This document shows positions 52,343 to 61,925 of a stretch of DNA of 64,000 nucleotides, in pieces. The stretch comes from Chryseobacterium sp. SORGH_AS_0447 (GTDB lineage: Bacteria; Bacteroidota; Bacteroidia; Flavobacteriales; Weeksellaceae). The translations under genes and the position numbers were made by a program. Each line of letters starts with the position of its first letter. Position 1 is the first letter of the stretch. The notes under the pieces were generated by a model that saw nothing but the letters and a program-made list of their open reading frames with translations, had not been told where the DNA came from and did no database searches. The stretch spans positions 1,544,501 to 1,608,500 of the forward strand of contig NZ_JAUTAR010000001.1 of the NCBI RefSeq assembly GCF_030818695.1. The letters are read 5' to 3'.

Positions 52343-53941
52343 ATGAAAATACTCTACATGAGTGCACTTACTTTATGTGCAGTGCCGGGCATTTCGGCCC
52401 AGGAAGTAGTCTGGCAAAAAGACATCAGATGCTCGACCCAGGATTTTTTAAGCCAGATTACCACAACCATCGACGGGCAATATCTTATTTCGGGAAGCAG
52501 TATCCAGCCCAATAAAATTTCTTCAGACAATAAACAAAATAACGGCTACAACTATCATTTGGTCAAATTAAACCAAATGGGTGAACAGGTTTGGGAAAAA
52601 TATTTCTCCGGGAAAAACCATGATTTTTTATCCGCTACCGTTAATACGCAGGAGGGCGGATTTTTGCTTGCAGGAACTTCCTACAGCGGAAAAGGCCTGG
52701 ATAAGAAGGACGAATCTAAGGGCGGAAGTGATTTTTGGCTGATCAGAGTAAATGAATTTGGTGACGAATTATGGCAGAAAACCATTGGTGGGGCTTCGGA
52801 TGAAGAAGCGAGAGCTGTGATTCAGACGACGGATTTTGGGTTTTACGTTGCCGGAAACATCACCCTTCGAGAGCCTCAGGGTACTTTCCAAGGGTACGGT
52901 TCCAAAGATGTGCTTATTATAAGACTTGATAAAAACGGAAAAGAAATCTCACAGCTTGTTTTAGGAGGAAGAGGATTGGACGAAGTGGAAAAAATGATTC
53001 CAACGATCGATGGCGGAGCCTTGTTAGGGATCTATTCCAGAAGTGGAGCGGTGGCTGGAAGTAGCAAAGCCATTAACCATCAACCAAAAACCACCTCCAA
53101 TTATGGCGAAGGTGATTATCACATCGTCAAGCTTAATAATGAAGGCAAGGTAGAATGGGAAAAGAATTTCGGTGGAACAGGTGACGATCATTTGAGAACT
53201 TTGGCGATGACATCCACGGGTTATCTGATCGGCGGGGAATCAAGATCGGAAAGATCGGGGAATAAAACCATAGGTATTGAAGAAGGGACTGACCTATGGT
53301 TAATCTCCGTAAACACGATAGGCGAAGAGGTCTGGCAGAAGTCCTACAATTTCAAGAACCGCGATGTTCTGATGGGCATGAGTGTTCTACATGCTTCCGA
53401 CGATAAATCTACGAAAGGGATTTTATTGGGCGGCTACACGCAGGTAGAAGGAAGGATTGAAACGGATGATGAAAAGTTCTGGATGCTGTATTTGGATCAG
53501 AACGGGAATGAGCAGTGGAGAAAGCACATCAAAGGCGAATCCAGCAAAAGAGAAGAACGGCTATCAGATATTAAGCTGAACCGCGACGGTTCGATCATCC
53601 TGGCAGGAACCAGTGCCGAAGAACTGGGTAAAGAGAACTGGAAGATTGTAAAGCTGGGTGACAAGCAGGTTGACCAATTGATCGAGAAACAGGATATTAA
53701 GATCTATCCGAATCCGGTGAGTGATTATGCGTATGTGGAACTTGGGTTTGAGGGTATGAGAGAAGGAGCATTTGGAGCGGAGATCACTGTGTATGACATG
53801 GGCGGAAGGCAGCTTCAGAATATTAAGACAAAAAACAAAATAACCAAAATCAACACACAGCCGCTGGTTCAGGGAGCTTACCTGGTATCGGTGAAAACGG
53901 ATGCAGGGAAAACGGCGAGTGCTAAAATTATTAAGAAATAA
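52343..53941 (+). CDS. T9SS-exported beta-propeller-like repeat protein
   Basis: 532 residues. Signal peptide ending GISAQ, then about seven repeats of the form G-Y-WLI-V-N--G-E-W-K--GG---D-- (for example DFWLIRVNEFGDELWQKTIGG, YHIVKLNNEGKVEWEKNFGG, DLWLISVNTIGEEVWQKSY), and a C-terminal T9SS type A sorting domain (IYPNPVSDYAYVEL to AKIIKK). It lies 3 bases before the first RHS gene, so it is probably expressed with it. Confidence 0.88.
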   Translation: MKILYMSALTLCAVPGISAQEVVWQKDIRCSTQDFLSQITTTIDGQYLISGSSIQPNKISSDNKQNNGYNYHLVKLNQMGEQVWEKYFSGKNHDFLSATVNTQEGGFLLAGTSYSGKGLDKKDESKGGSDFWLIRVNEFGDELWQKTIGGASDEEARAVIQTTDFGFYVAGNITLREPQGTFQGYGSKDVLIIRLDKNGKEISQLVLGGRGLDEVEKMIPTIDGGALLGIYSRSGAVAGSSKAINHQPKTTSNYGEGDYHIVKLNNEGKVEWEKNFGGTGDDHLRTLAMTSTGYLIGGESRSERSGNKTIGIEEGTDLWLISVNTIGEEVWQKSYNFKNRDVLMGMSVLHASDDKSTKGILLGGYTQVEGRIETDDEKFWMLYLDQNGNEQWRKHIKGESSKREERLSDIKLNRDGSIILAGTSAEELGKENWKIVKLGDKQVDQLIEKQDIKIYPNPVSDYAYVELGFEGMREGAFGAEITVYDMGGRQLQNIKTKNKITKINTQPLVQGAYLVSVKTDAGKTASAKIIKK

Positions 53942-53944
53942 AAT

Positions 53945-55969
53945 ATGAAAAATAAGTTAAGCTTACTATTTACAATTCTTGCTATAAACTACATTTATAG
54001 TCAACAAAACAATAATCAATACGACTACTATAAAAATTATAACAATACGGAAAGAATTACCCAAAAACCATCTGACTGGTCTTTTAAAGATTATTCTAAA
54101 GACGGTACTGTCGATGTTTCAACAGGAAAATTTGGACTTTCACTTCCGGTTTGGATTATTAAAGATCAAGATATGGAATTACCCATTGGGCTATCTTATT
54201 CAACTTCAGGAGTAAAGTTAGATCAGAATTCTTCTGAAGTGGGGTTAAATTGGGAGTTATTTGCAGGTGGAAGTATTATCAGAAAAGTAAATGGTGTCCG
54301 GGATGAAATACAAGAAGCAACATCACCAAGTGGAGGAACGACTTTAGTAGAATATGCTGGTAATGCAGTTCCGACTAATACAAATGGGGGTATACTCGGA
54401 TCCGGAACAAATGTTTTCACTACAACACTAATGAAAACAGGATCAATGTACTTTGTAAATTCTTTTTATAATATGTCGACATATAATGAGAAATTTCCAA
54501 GAATTCATAGTGATAATTATTATTCTGGGATGCCGGTCAATATCACTCCGCCAGCATTGGAAAATATTCCGCAATCTGTTTACGAAATAAATAGGGCTCA
54601 ATATTCTAAAGAATATCAAAGAGATATATTTAAATTTAGTGTAGGTGATTTTAGTTTTAATTTTGCTTTAATTGATGAAAATCCTAATGATCCATTTACG
54701 GGACAAATAGCTTTGCCATTGGATGAAAAAGGAATCAAAATTGAATTTGAAAAGAAATTTGCTCCAACAACCAGCTTGTATAATGTTTGTGAAAATTGCC
54801 AGGAGACAAGTATTTTTACAAAATTTATTGTAACTGATAAAAAAGGAGTTAAATATTATTTCGAAGAATATGAAATTGTGGAAAACGAATATGTATATGA
54901 TTATTATCGTTTTCCGGTAGATCCGACAGTAGATTCTTCGCCATGGTTATTGATAAGAGACGAGGCTATATCTGCACAGTTTAGGAAGAAAATTTTTCAG
55001 CATCTCATGAAATCTGCTAACGTAGATCGTTGGTATCTTACTAAAATTGAATATCCAAGCGGGAAAAAAATTAATCTAACCTATACTACTGACAAATATG
55101 CTGAATTTTTTGTACAGCAGAGAAAGCATGACGGAGAATATCTTGGAAATTCTAATAATACCGTACCAAAATATAATGCGGGATATTTTGATAAAATGAG
55201 AAGCTACACACGTAAGAAATATATTAATTCAATTTTCGCCGAAGATTTTAATACAAAAATATATTTTAACTATACAAGTTACCGTCCGGATTATATAACT
55301 GGAGGAAAAAATTTAGATAATATTCGTGTTATGGATAATCATAATTCAATTATTAAGCAGATTGTTTTAGAAAAAGAGTTTTCAAATGCGGAAATTGAAG
55401 AAAATTCGCAGGATTATCGTATGTTTCTTTCTTCATTTAAAGAAATGAAAATTACAGATAAAAGTAATTATAATAACAATAATATTGTTGATAATCAATA
55501 TAGTTTTCTATATAATTCTATAAACCTGCTTCCACAAAAAAACTTTTTACCATACACTGATTTATTTGGATATTACCTAGGCAATCGAGGTGCAGCTACA
55601 GTGCTATCAAATCTTGCGTTTCCAAAACTTTTTCTTTATCCAGATGAAACTGATGGAAATAGAATATCTTATGAGCCCTATTCGCAAACAGCAGTTGAAA
55701 CTAATGGCGTTGACAGAAGGCCGATAAGAGCAGATGGTCCAAGTGAGGGGTCATTAAGCGAAATAATTTTCCCCACAAAAGGAAATTTAAAAATTACTTA
55801 TGAAGCTAACACTTATTTTTTTGATAAGGGATTAAATAAAAATCCTTATGGACCAGGAATAAGAGTAAAGAAACTCGTTCATGATAACAACAATAATAAC
55901 CAAACAATCAAAGAATACTACTATAATAAGTTTACAGATAATCATTCGAGTGGAAATTTTATTATATAA
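53945..55969 (+). CDS. Secreted RHS/YD-type protein, 5' part (frame broken at about 55960)
   Basis: 674 residues as read. Signal peptide ending YIYSQ, then a segment common to secreted RHS-associated proteins of Bacteroidota (DVSTGKFGLSLPVWIIKDQDMELPIGLSYSTSGVKLD, EVGLNWELFAGGSI). The frame ends at 55969 after SSGNFII, whereas the +1 frame continues as LYKPSFAYISNH and onward. One surplus base near 55955-55964 explains it. Restored, the protein would have about 1217 residues and end at 57599. The DNA is strikingly AT-rich. Confidence 0.8.
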   Translation: MKNKLSLLFTILAINYIYSQQNNNQYDYYKNYNNTERITQKPSDWSFKDYSKDGTVDVSTGKFGLSLPVWIIKDQDMELPIGLSYSTSGVKLDQNSSEVGLNWELFAGGSIIRKVNGVRDEIQEATSPSGGTTLVEYAGNAVPTNTNGGILGSGTNVFTTTLMKTGSMYFVNSFYNMSTYNEKFPRIHSDNYYSGMPVNITPPALENIPQSVYEINRAQYSKEYQRDIFKFSVGDFSFNFALIDENPNDPFTGQIALPLDEKGIKIEFEKKFAPTTSLYNVCENCQETSIFTKFIVTDKKGVKYYFEEYEIVENEYVYDYYRFPVDPTVDSSPWLLIRDEAISAQFRKKIFQHLMKSANVDRWYLTKIEYPSGKKINLTYTTDKYAEFFVQQRKHDGEYLGNSNNTVPKYNAGYFDKMRSYTRKKYINSIFAEDFNTKIYFNYTSYRPDYITGGKNLDNIRVMDNHNSIIKQIVLEKEFSNAEIEENSQDYRMFLSSFKEMKITDKSNYNNNNIVDNQYSFLYNSINLLPQKNFLPYTDLFGYYLGNRGAATVLSNLAFPKLFLYPDETDGNRISYEPYSQTAVETNGVDRRPIRADGPSEGSLSEIIFPTKGNLKITYEANTYFFDKGLNKNPYGPGIRVKKLVHDNNNNNQTIKEYYYNKFTDNHSSGNFII

Positions 55970-57599
55970 GCCTTCTTTTGCCTATATCTCAAATCATGTT
56001 GCGAATAATCAAATTAATCAGGATAATTCTCTTAATTCCTCTCCTCAGGATTTTATGAATTTTTATAGATTTAATATTTTTACAACAGCACGTGAATTAG
56101 AAATACAAGGTCTTGATTCAAATAGCATTATTAAAAAAATGGTGGTATTGTCAAATCAAAACCTAGGGCCTCAGTCAGATATTTTTGGAAGAGAAATACT
56201 ATATACAAATGTTACTGAAAAAACCATTAATTCAAAGAATAATACTGAGAGTTACTCAAAGAAATTTTATAATTTTTACGAAGATAATTCTACTGAAGTT
56301 AATGCTATAAGCGGACCTACCGATGAGCCAACTTATATAAGTCCTGGAAATAAATATTTGCATCATATTGATAAAGTTACTGATATATATATGCCTTGGA
56401 ATGACTCATATACAAGTATAAACTATAAAATGTCTTACGGATTTGTAGAAAAAAAAGGAAAAAATATTTTTCCTTTTCCGGATAGGAATTATTTTGATAT
56501 GAATAATGAGCTGTTAAATGGGAAAAATATTAAGACTGAATATCTGAATAGCGCAGGAAATATTGTTTCAGAGGAAAACTTTGTTTATGAGCCATTAATT
56601 ACAATAGATAAAGCATTACATCTATTGAGGAACAGAAATTTTCAAGTTTCTTCTGTAGCTACTCATGTTTTTAATGCAACTGATCCTTTAAAAAGATCTG
56701 TCGAACTAGACTCTTCGGTACCTACTTATAGTAGAATGTATCATCATTTTGAAAGATATAGAAGGGCTATTATATTTTTTACAGATACCAATCAATACTT
56801 TCAGCGACCATTACGACTAAAGACTAGTAAACGTAAACTATATTTTCAATCAGGAGAATCTGTTGAAGAGATTACAAATTATGAGTACAGCCCTTACCAA
56901 TATGCTTTATCATTACAAAAGAATCTATCTTCAGATGGTAATATATATGAGACCAAATTTAAATATATCAATGACATTTCCTCAGGAAACAATGATTATG
57001 TTGCTTTTGGTCTTACAGGAATACCTTTAATCATTGAGAAATTTAAAAACAATAAGCAGATCTCAAAATCATTAATAACCTACGGGCGAGATTGGATTGG
57101 ACATGAACATATGCGTCTTTCAAAAGTGGAAGATATAAAAATAAATACGATTAATGGAAATGAGGAAATTATTAATCAAAGAAAAATTACGCAGTATGAT
57201 GATAAGGGTAATATTTTGGAATATAGTACAGAAGAAGGAATTCCTGTAACTATGATTTGGGGATACAATAAAACCTTACCTATTGCAAAAATAGAAGGCG
57301 CAACTTATAGCTTAGTTTCTCAATACGTTTCAGATATTATTGCTAAATCTAATAATGATACAGATACATCTTCCGAACAAATATTAATTGATGCTCTTGA
57401 TGCTTTTAGAAAAAATACAGCATTTGTCAATTATCAGATTACTACATATACCTATGATCCTTTGGTAGGAATTACAACTACCACTTCACCTTCAGGAATG
57501 CGTGAAACTTATCAATATGACAAATTGGGCAGACTGGAAAAAATAATAGATGTTGATGGAAAATTGATAAAAGAAATGAAATATAACTTCAAACAATAA
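55956..57599 (+). CDS. Secreted RHS/YD-type protein, 3' part
   Basis: Continuation of the preceding gene in the +1 frame; coding likeness begins at about 55956 (LYKPSFAY), and the ATG at 55881 lies in the overlap and is not a credible start. It is rich in Asn and Tyr with RHS-like strands and ends with a YD repeat (TYTYDPLVGITTTTSPSGM, YQYDKLGRLEKIID). The next gene starts 10 bases later. Together the two halves form the large partner of the RHS toxin protein downstream. Confidence 0.75.
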   Translation: MLLYKPSFAYISNHVANNQINQDNSLNSSPQDFMNFYRFNIFTTARELEIQGLDSNSIIKKMVVLSNQNLGPQSDIFGREILYTNVTEKTINSKNNTESYSKKFYNFYEDNSTEVNAISGPTDEPTYISPGNKYLHHIDKVTDIYMPWNDSYTSINYKMSYGFVEKKGKNIFPFPDRNYFDMNNELLNGKNIKTEYLNSAGNIVSEENFVYEPLITIDKALHLLRNRNFQVSSVATHVFNATDPLKRSVELDSSVPTYSRMYHHFERYRRAIIFFTDTNQYFQRPLRLKTSKRKLYFQSGESVEEITNYEYSPYQYALSLQKNLSSDGNIYETKFKYINDISSGNNDYVAFGLTGIPLIIEKFKNNKQISKSLITYGRDWIGHEHMRLSKVEDIKINTINGNEEIINQRKITQYDDKGNILEYSTEEGIPVTMIWGYNKTLPIAKIEGATYSLVSQYVSDIIAKSNNDTDTSSEQILIDALDAFRKNTAFVNYQITTYTYDPLVGITTTTSPSGMRETYQYDKLGRLEKIIDVDGKLIKEMKYNFKQ

Positions 57600-57609
57600 A
57601 CACTTAATC

Positions 57610-60600
57610 ATGAAAAAATTTTTAAGAAGAATAATTCTGTTCTTCAATATATTTTTAATAGGAATTTTGCATTCACAAACCTCTTCTGAAAATTATGTTT
57701 ATTCTTCCACATGCCTGGATGCAGATTGTATTAAGAAATCTGAAACCGTAAAATATTTTGATGGTTTAGGAAAGCCTATTCAGATTATTAGTGTAAAATC
57801 TTCGCCCGGAGGTAAAGATGTAGTTGTACCCTTGGAATATGATGGATACGGGCGATCTGTTAAAAGTTATCTTCCTATTCCTCAACAAACGACAGAAAAT
57901 GGAAATATATTTACGAATCCGTTTTCATCTGCAACTGCTGTTTATGGTAGCGAAAAATACTTTTCTGAGAGTATACTTGAGAAGTCTCCATTGGGTAGGC
58001 CTGAAGAAAAAATAAGTGTAGGGAATGACTGGATAAATCATTCTTCAAAACTTGAGTATGATACAAATTCGCCAAATGATAATGTAAGGAAGTTCTCTAC
58101 AACTACAATGTGGTCATCAGATATGACTATTTCTACTGTAAAATATGAAAATAACTATGAACCATCTCAATTGTATAAACTAACCTCTATCGATGAGAAT
58201 AATCATAAAAATATAATTTTTAAAAATAGTCAAGGACAGTTGATTTTATCTAGGAAGGTCCTTAGCCCTAAAGTTAGTATAGACACTTATTTTATTTATA
58301 ATGAATACGATCAGTTAGCAGCCGTTATTACTCCTAAAGCAGTAAACGAGTTTTTTGATGTTTATGGTGCTGGAATTGACGATCAAATACCTGATGATAT
58401 AATAAAAAATTTGTGTTATCAGTATCGTTATGACGGTAGAAATCGCTTGGTTGAGAAAAAGCTTCCGGGAAAGAATTGGGAATATTTGGTATATGATAAA
58501 CAGAATAGGGTCGTTTTATCCCAAGATGGTAATCTTGGTTCCTCAAAACAGTGGGCATATAATAAATATGATGAGTTTGGAAGATTGGTATATTCCGGAA
58601 TTTATACCGGTTCGCAAAATTACGGAAGCCAAGGCCGGAATTTTGAACAAAATATCGTCAATACGAAAGGTAGTAATAATACTTTAAGGACATCTTCCAT
58701 CGGTTTCACAGATGTGAGTGGTATGGAATTATATTATAATAATGATGCTTATCCCAATACAGATATAAAAGTATTAAATGTAAATTATTTCGATTTTTAT
58801 CCTCAATATAGCTTTAATCCCGCTTTTCCTATTACAATTCAGAATCAGGAAGTGCTTAATGATGATCAGATTACTAATAATAAAAGTACAAAAAGCCTTT
58901 CCGTATTAAACTTTATTAAAAATATTGAAGATAATAATTGGACTAAAATATATACCTATTATGATAAAAAGTCAAGACTTATCGGAAGCCATTCAATTAA
59001 TCATTTAGGCGGATACACACGTGTTGAAAGCCAACTGGATTTTTCTGGAGCACTTCAGAAAATAGTAACATCTCATTCAAGATTGGCATCTGATGTGACA
59101 AAAAGTATAACGGAAACCTTTGAATATGACCCTCAGTACAGATTAAAAAAGCACTGGCATCAGGTCGGTCTGAATACTCCCGAATTATTAACCGAAAATA
59201 TATATAATGAGCTCTCGCAGATTGTCAGTAAAAATGTTGGAAATAATCTTCAAAGTATTAATTACACTTATAATATCAGAGGTTGGCTTACGAAAGTAAA
59301 TGATCCGCAATCTCTGAGCGGAAAGTTATTTGGCTACGAATTAAAGTATACAGATCCTGTTTATACATCACTGACGCAAGGTAGATACAACGGGAATATT
59401 GCAGAGGTTGATTGGGCATCATCAAAAGATGGTGTTCTCAAAAGATATTCTTATCAATATGATGATCTTAACCGTTTGAGAAAAGGTATCTATTCCGAGC
59501 CCAACAATTCTCTTCCCCAAAACGAATATTATAATGAAGCTGTAGATTATGACCTCAATGGGAATATAATTTCTTTGCAAAGAAATAGAAAACTGGAGAA
59601 TGTTGGCAGGCAGCAGATCGATAATTTAGCTTATTTCTACACCGGAAATAAACTGGATAAAATAGTAGAATCCCAGCCTAATTACTTTGGTTATCCTGAA
59701 TCGTCTGGAAACCTGATGAATTATGATAGTAATGGAAATATGACAGATCATATTGACAAGGGCCTTCTGGAAATTAAATATAATTTTTTAGATCTTCCGG
59801 ATTATGTTAAATTTGATCAGTATGTAATGCGTGACGATCCTTTTGGATTTGGACTGACCGCACAATATAAAAATACAAGTTACCTCTATCGTGCAGATGG
59901 AACGAAATTAAAAAAGATTCATAATTATTTTTCCGGACGTAATCAGAATAATGCTTCCAAAATTACAGAATATCTTGACGGTTTTCAATATAATTATGAT
60001 TTAAATAGTCTTGGAGTTCCAGCAACTTCACAAGGACTACAATTTGTGCCGACTTCTGAGGGATATTATGATTTTGCCCAAAATAAATATATTTACCAAT
60101 ATAAAGATCAGGTTGGAAATGTAAGATTATCATTTTATAAAGATAGTAATGGTATTGCACAGATAGACAGAACTACTGATTTTTATCCTTTTGGATTAGA
60201 GTTTGGTGGAGATAAATCTTTGAATACAACGGGGAGCCTATCTCCAGACTATACTTATTCTTTTCAGGAACAGGAAAAGCAGCAGGAAACAGGATGGTAT
60301 TCATTTAAATGGAGAAACTATGATCCCTCCATGGCCAGGTTTTTTAATATAGACCCGTTAAGTGAAGTATATGCCTATCAGTCGCACTATAATTTTTCCG
60401 AAAACAGAGTCATTGATGCAAGGGAATTGGAAGGGTTAGAAAAAGAATTGGTTAATTCAGGCGCAAGTTTTGATGGAATGTCATATGATGGCGGGGTAGA
60501 ATCTACTCTTACCTGGGGCGATGGCCTGAAAGGAGCTGATATTGAAAGAATCGTTTTACAGGGACAGGCAGTTGATAATAAAACAGATGCTTCCGGAAGC

Positions 60601-61197
60601 TTTAATTGGTCCGATGCAGGAAGGACTGCTGTAGGTTTTGTACCTGTTGTAGGAAGCGGGTTTGATATTTATGAAGGGGCAAGAGATGGTAACTGGGTAC
60701 AGTTTGGTTTTGGAGTAGGTGGTTTGGTATTAGACGTTGCCACATTAGGCTCAGGATCAATAATCAAAGGAGGAGTGAAAACTCTGGGAACCCATCTGAT
60801 TGAAGAGGGAATGGAGAAGGCAGCTAAAGAAGCTGCGGAAGAAATAGTAGAGAAAGAAACTAAAAATTTAGCATTAGGTTTAGGAGATGATTTGTTTAAT
60901 TTTGCTGAGCATCATGGTTTTGAAACTTATAGGGATTTCTCGACAGGATTTCAAAAAAATAAAATTTTAGATGCCATGAAAGCTTATGATAAGATACATT
61001 TTAATACTACTGGATTTGGGAAGGTTAATTTTTCTAGATTTAAACCAAATACTCCAATTTCTTATAGAAATTATACAAATTGGGAAATGCACACTATTAT
61101 GAATGATCCGGCATTATTACAAAAAACTACTTTCTACAATAAATCATTCGATGGAACTTATAAAATTATAGATAATTATTCACCTTTTTTTAAATAA
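57610..61197 (+). CDS. RHS-repeat polymorphic toxin with DUF6443-like N-terminus
   Basis: 1195 residues. Signal peptide ending ILHSQ, DUF6443-like region (about 30-180), YD/RHS repeats (about 190-830), RHS-associated core (about 880-945; TDFYPFGLEFGGD, WYSFKWRNYDPSMARFFNIDPLSE, NRVIDARELEG), a pretoxin segment (about 1003-1065; AGRTAVGFVPVVGSGFDIYEG, glycine-rich hydrophobic), and a C-terminal variable domain (about 1090-1195; FSRFKPNTPISYRNYTNWEM, NDPALLQKTTFY). That last domain is presumably the toxin; I cannot name its activity, although a nuclease of the BECR type is conceivable. Base composition drops sharply near 60840-60880, where the toxin tip begins, as expected for exchanged tips. 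A candidate immunity gene follows after 7 bases. Confidence 0.9.
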   Translation: MKKFLRRIILFFNIFLIGILHSQTSSENYVYSSTCLDADCIKKSETVKYFDGLGKPIQIISVKSSPGGKDVVVPLEYDGYGRSVKSYLPIPQQTTENGNIFTNPFSSATAVYGSEKYFSESILEKSPLGRPEEKISVGNDWINHSSKLEYDTNSPNDNVRKFSTTTMWSSDMTISTVKYENNYEPSQLYKLTSIDENNHKNIIFKNSQGQLILSRKVLSPKVSIDTYFIYNEYDQLAAVITPKAVNEFFDVYGAGIDDQIPDDIIKNLCYQYRYDGRNRLVEKKLPGKNWEYLVYDKQNRVVLSQDGNLGSSKQWAYNKYDEFGRLVYSGIYTGSQNYGSQGRNFEQNIVNTKGSNNTLRTSSIGFTDVSGMELYYNNDAYPNTDIKVLNVNYFDFYPQYSFNPAFPITIQNQEVLNDDQITNNKSTKSLSVLNFIKNIEDNNWTKIYTYYDKKSRLIGSHSINHLGGYTRVESQLDFSGALQKIVTSHSRLASDVTKSITETFEYDPQYRLKKHWHQVGLNTPELLTENIYNELSQIVSKNVGNNLQSINYTYNIRGWLTKVNDPQSLSGKLFGYELKYTDPVYTSLTQGRYNGNIAEVDWASSKDGVLKRYSYQYDDLNRLRKGIYSEPNNSLPQNEYYNEAVDYDLNGNIISLQRNRKLENVGRQQIDNLAYFYTGNKLDKIVESQPNYFGYPESSGNLMNYDSNGNMTDHIDKGLLEIKYNFLDLPDYVKFDQYVMRDDPFGFGLTAQYKNTSYLYRADGTKLKKIHNYFSGRNQNNASKITEYLDGFQYNYDLNSLGVPATSQGLQFVPTSEGYYDFAQNKYIYQYKDQVGNVRLSFYKDSNGIAQIDRTTDFYPFGLEFGGDKSLNTTGSLSPDYTYSFQEQEKQQETGWYSFKWRNYDPSMARFFNIDPLSEVYAYQSHYNFSENRVIDARELEGLEKELVNSGASFDGMSYDGGVESTLTWGDGLKGADIERIVLQGQAVDNKTDASGSFNWSDAGRTAVGFVPVVGSGFDIYEGARDGNWVQFGFGVGGLVLDVATLGSGSIIKGGVKTLGTHLIEEGMEKAAKEAAEEIVEKETKNLALGLGDDLFNFAEHHGFETYRDFSTGFQKNKILDAMKAYDKIHFNTTGFGKVNFSRFKPNTPISYRNYTNWEMHTIMNDPALLQKTTFYNKSFDGTYKIIDNYSPFFK

Positions 61198-61204
61198 AAA
61201 TTAT

Positions 61205-61609
61205 ATGATGTTTTATTCAAACAGAAAATTTAAAATATGGGCATATACTACAAGCCATCAATCATTATTATTAAGAAGCTATCTTCAACTTTATGATGAA
61301 AATGGCTATTCAGATGAAACGTCTTATAATATTGATTTAGAATTTTCAGGTGTGGAATATATGGATATGATTACTACTATAAATTCGTTGTCACTATCAA
61401 TTATAGAAAAAGGAAATTTGCCTGATGATCTAAAAAAAGATAATGTATTTCGAGGAAAAGTCTTTGAAATATTATCAGAAGATAAAAGAAATTTAATAAT
61501 TGCCGATAGTTTAATTATAGGTACAAATAGATGGATATATGAAGATAGGATATTTAATTATGATTTAGATTTGAAACATGATAATATCATATTATGTGTG
61601 CCACATTAA
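61205..61609 (+). CDS. Putative immunity protein of the RHS toxin
   Basis: 134 residues, no signal peptide, AT-rich like the toxin tip. Located 7 bases after the toxin gene. It has NRKFKIWAYTTSHQSLLLRS, SGVEYMDMITTINSLSLSIIEKG and RWIYEDRIFNYDLDL. It resembles small immunity proteins with an alpha/beta layout, but the family is not recognised and the assignment rests on position. Confidence 0.65.
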   Translation: MMFYSNRKFKIWAYTTSHQSLLLRSYLQLYDENGYSDETSYNIDLEFSGVEYMDMITTINSLSLSIIEKGNLPDDLKKDNVFRGKVFEILSEDKRNLIIADSLIIGTNRWIYEDRIFNYDLDLKHDNIILCVPH

Positions 61610-61650
61610 TAATGCCAATTCTGCAATAAATAAATTAGTTTATATTAATT

Positions 61651-61783
61651 TCGTGAAGTATCTGATCGATAAAATGTCTATATCTTAGCAGACGGCAGCT
61701 CGCGTCCGTTTTTGTCAATATATGAAGCAATCAGTTATGCAGAAAGAAATATTGAAATTTTGAACTGGAATATGGATCAATAA
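61651..61783 (+). pseudogene. Decayed partial copy of the 95-residue gene at 51917
   Basis: GTGAAGTATCTGATCGAT matches the parent at about 52077-52093, then after a frame break the segment reads ADGSSRPFLSIYEAISYAER followed by NIEILNWNMDQ-stop, against SDSSSRPFLSVQEAMGYAER and NIEILNWNMD-stop in the parent. The 5' half is missing. Confidence 0.85.
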
Positions 61784-61866
61784 AAGAATCAGTCTCACAA
61801 CTCAATGATGTGGGTTGAAAATCGACTGTACGAAAATCATTCTCAGACAGAAGGTCGAGAAAAATC

Positions 61867-61905
61867 ATAAAAAAGTCCGTTTTCACTAGTTGTGAGACGG
61901 ACTCT
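61867..61905. terminator. Terminator downstream of the beta-helix gene
   Basis: AGTCCGT (61874-61880) and ACGGACT (61897-61903); on the minus strand it is followed by TTTTTT. A longer GTCTCACAACT/AGTTGTGAGAC pair (61791-61801 with 61888-61898) surrounds it. Confidence 0.8.
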
Positions 61906-61925
61906 TTGTATTTTGATAAAAGTGT

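Noticed and set aside
55881..55955. ATG at 55881 as a true start of the second RHS frame
   Set aside because: It lies in a low-complexity Ile/Thr shadow of the first frame; coding likeness in this frame begins only near 55956.
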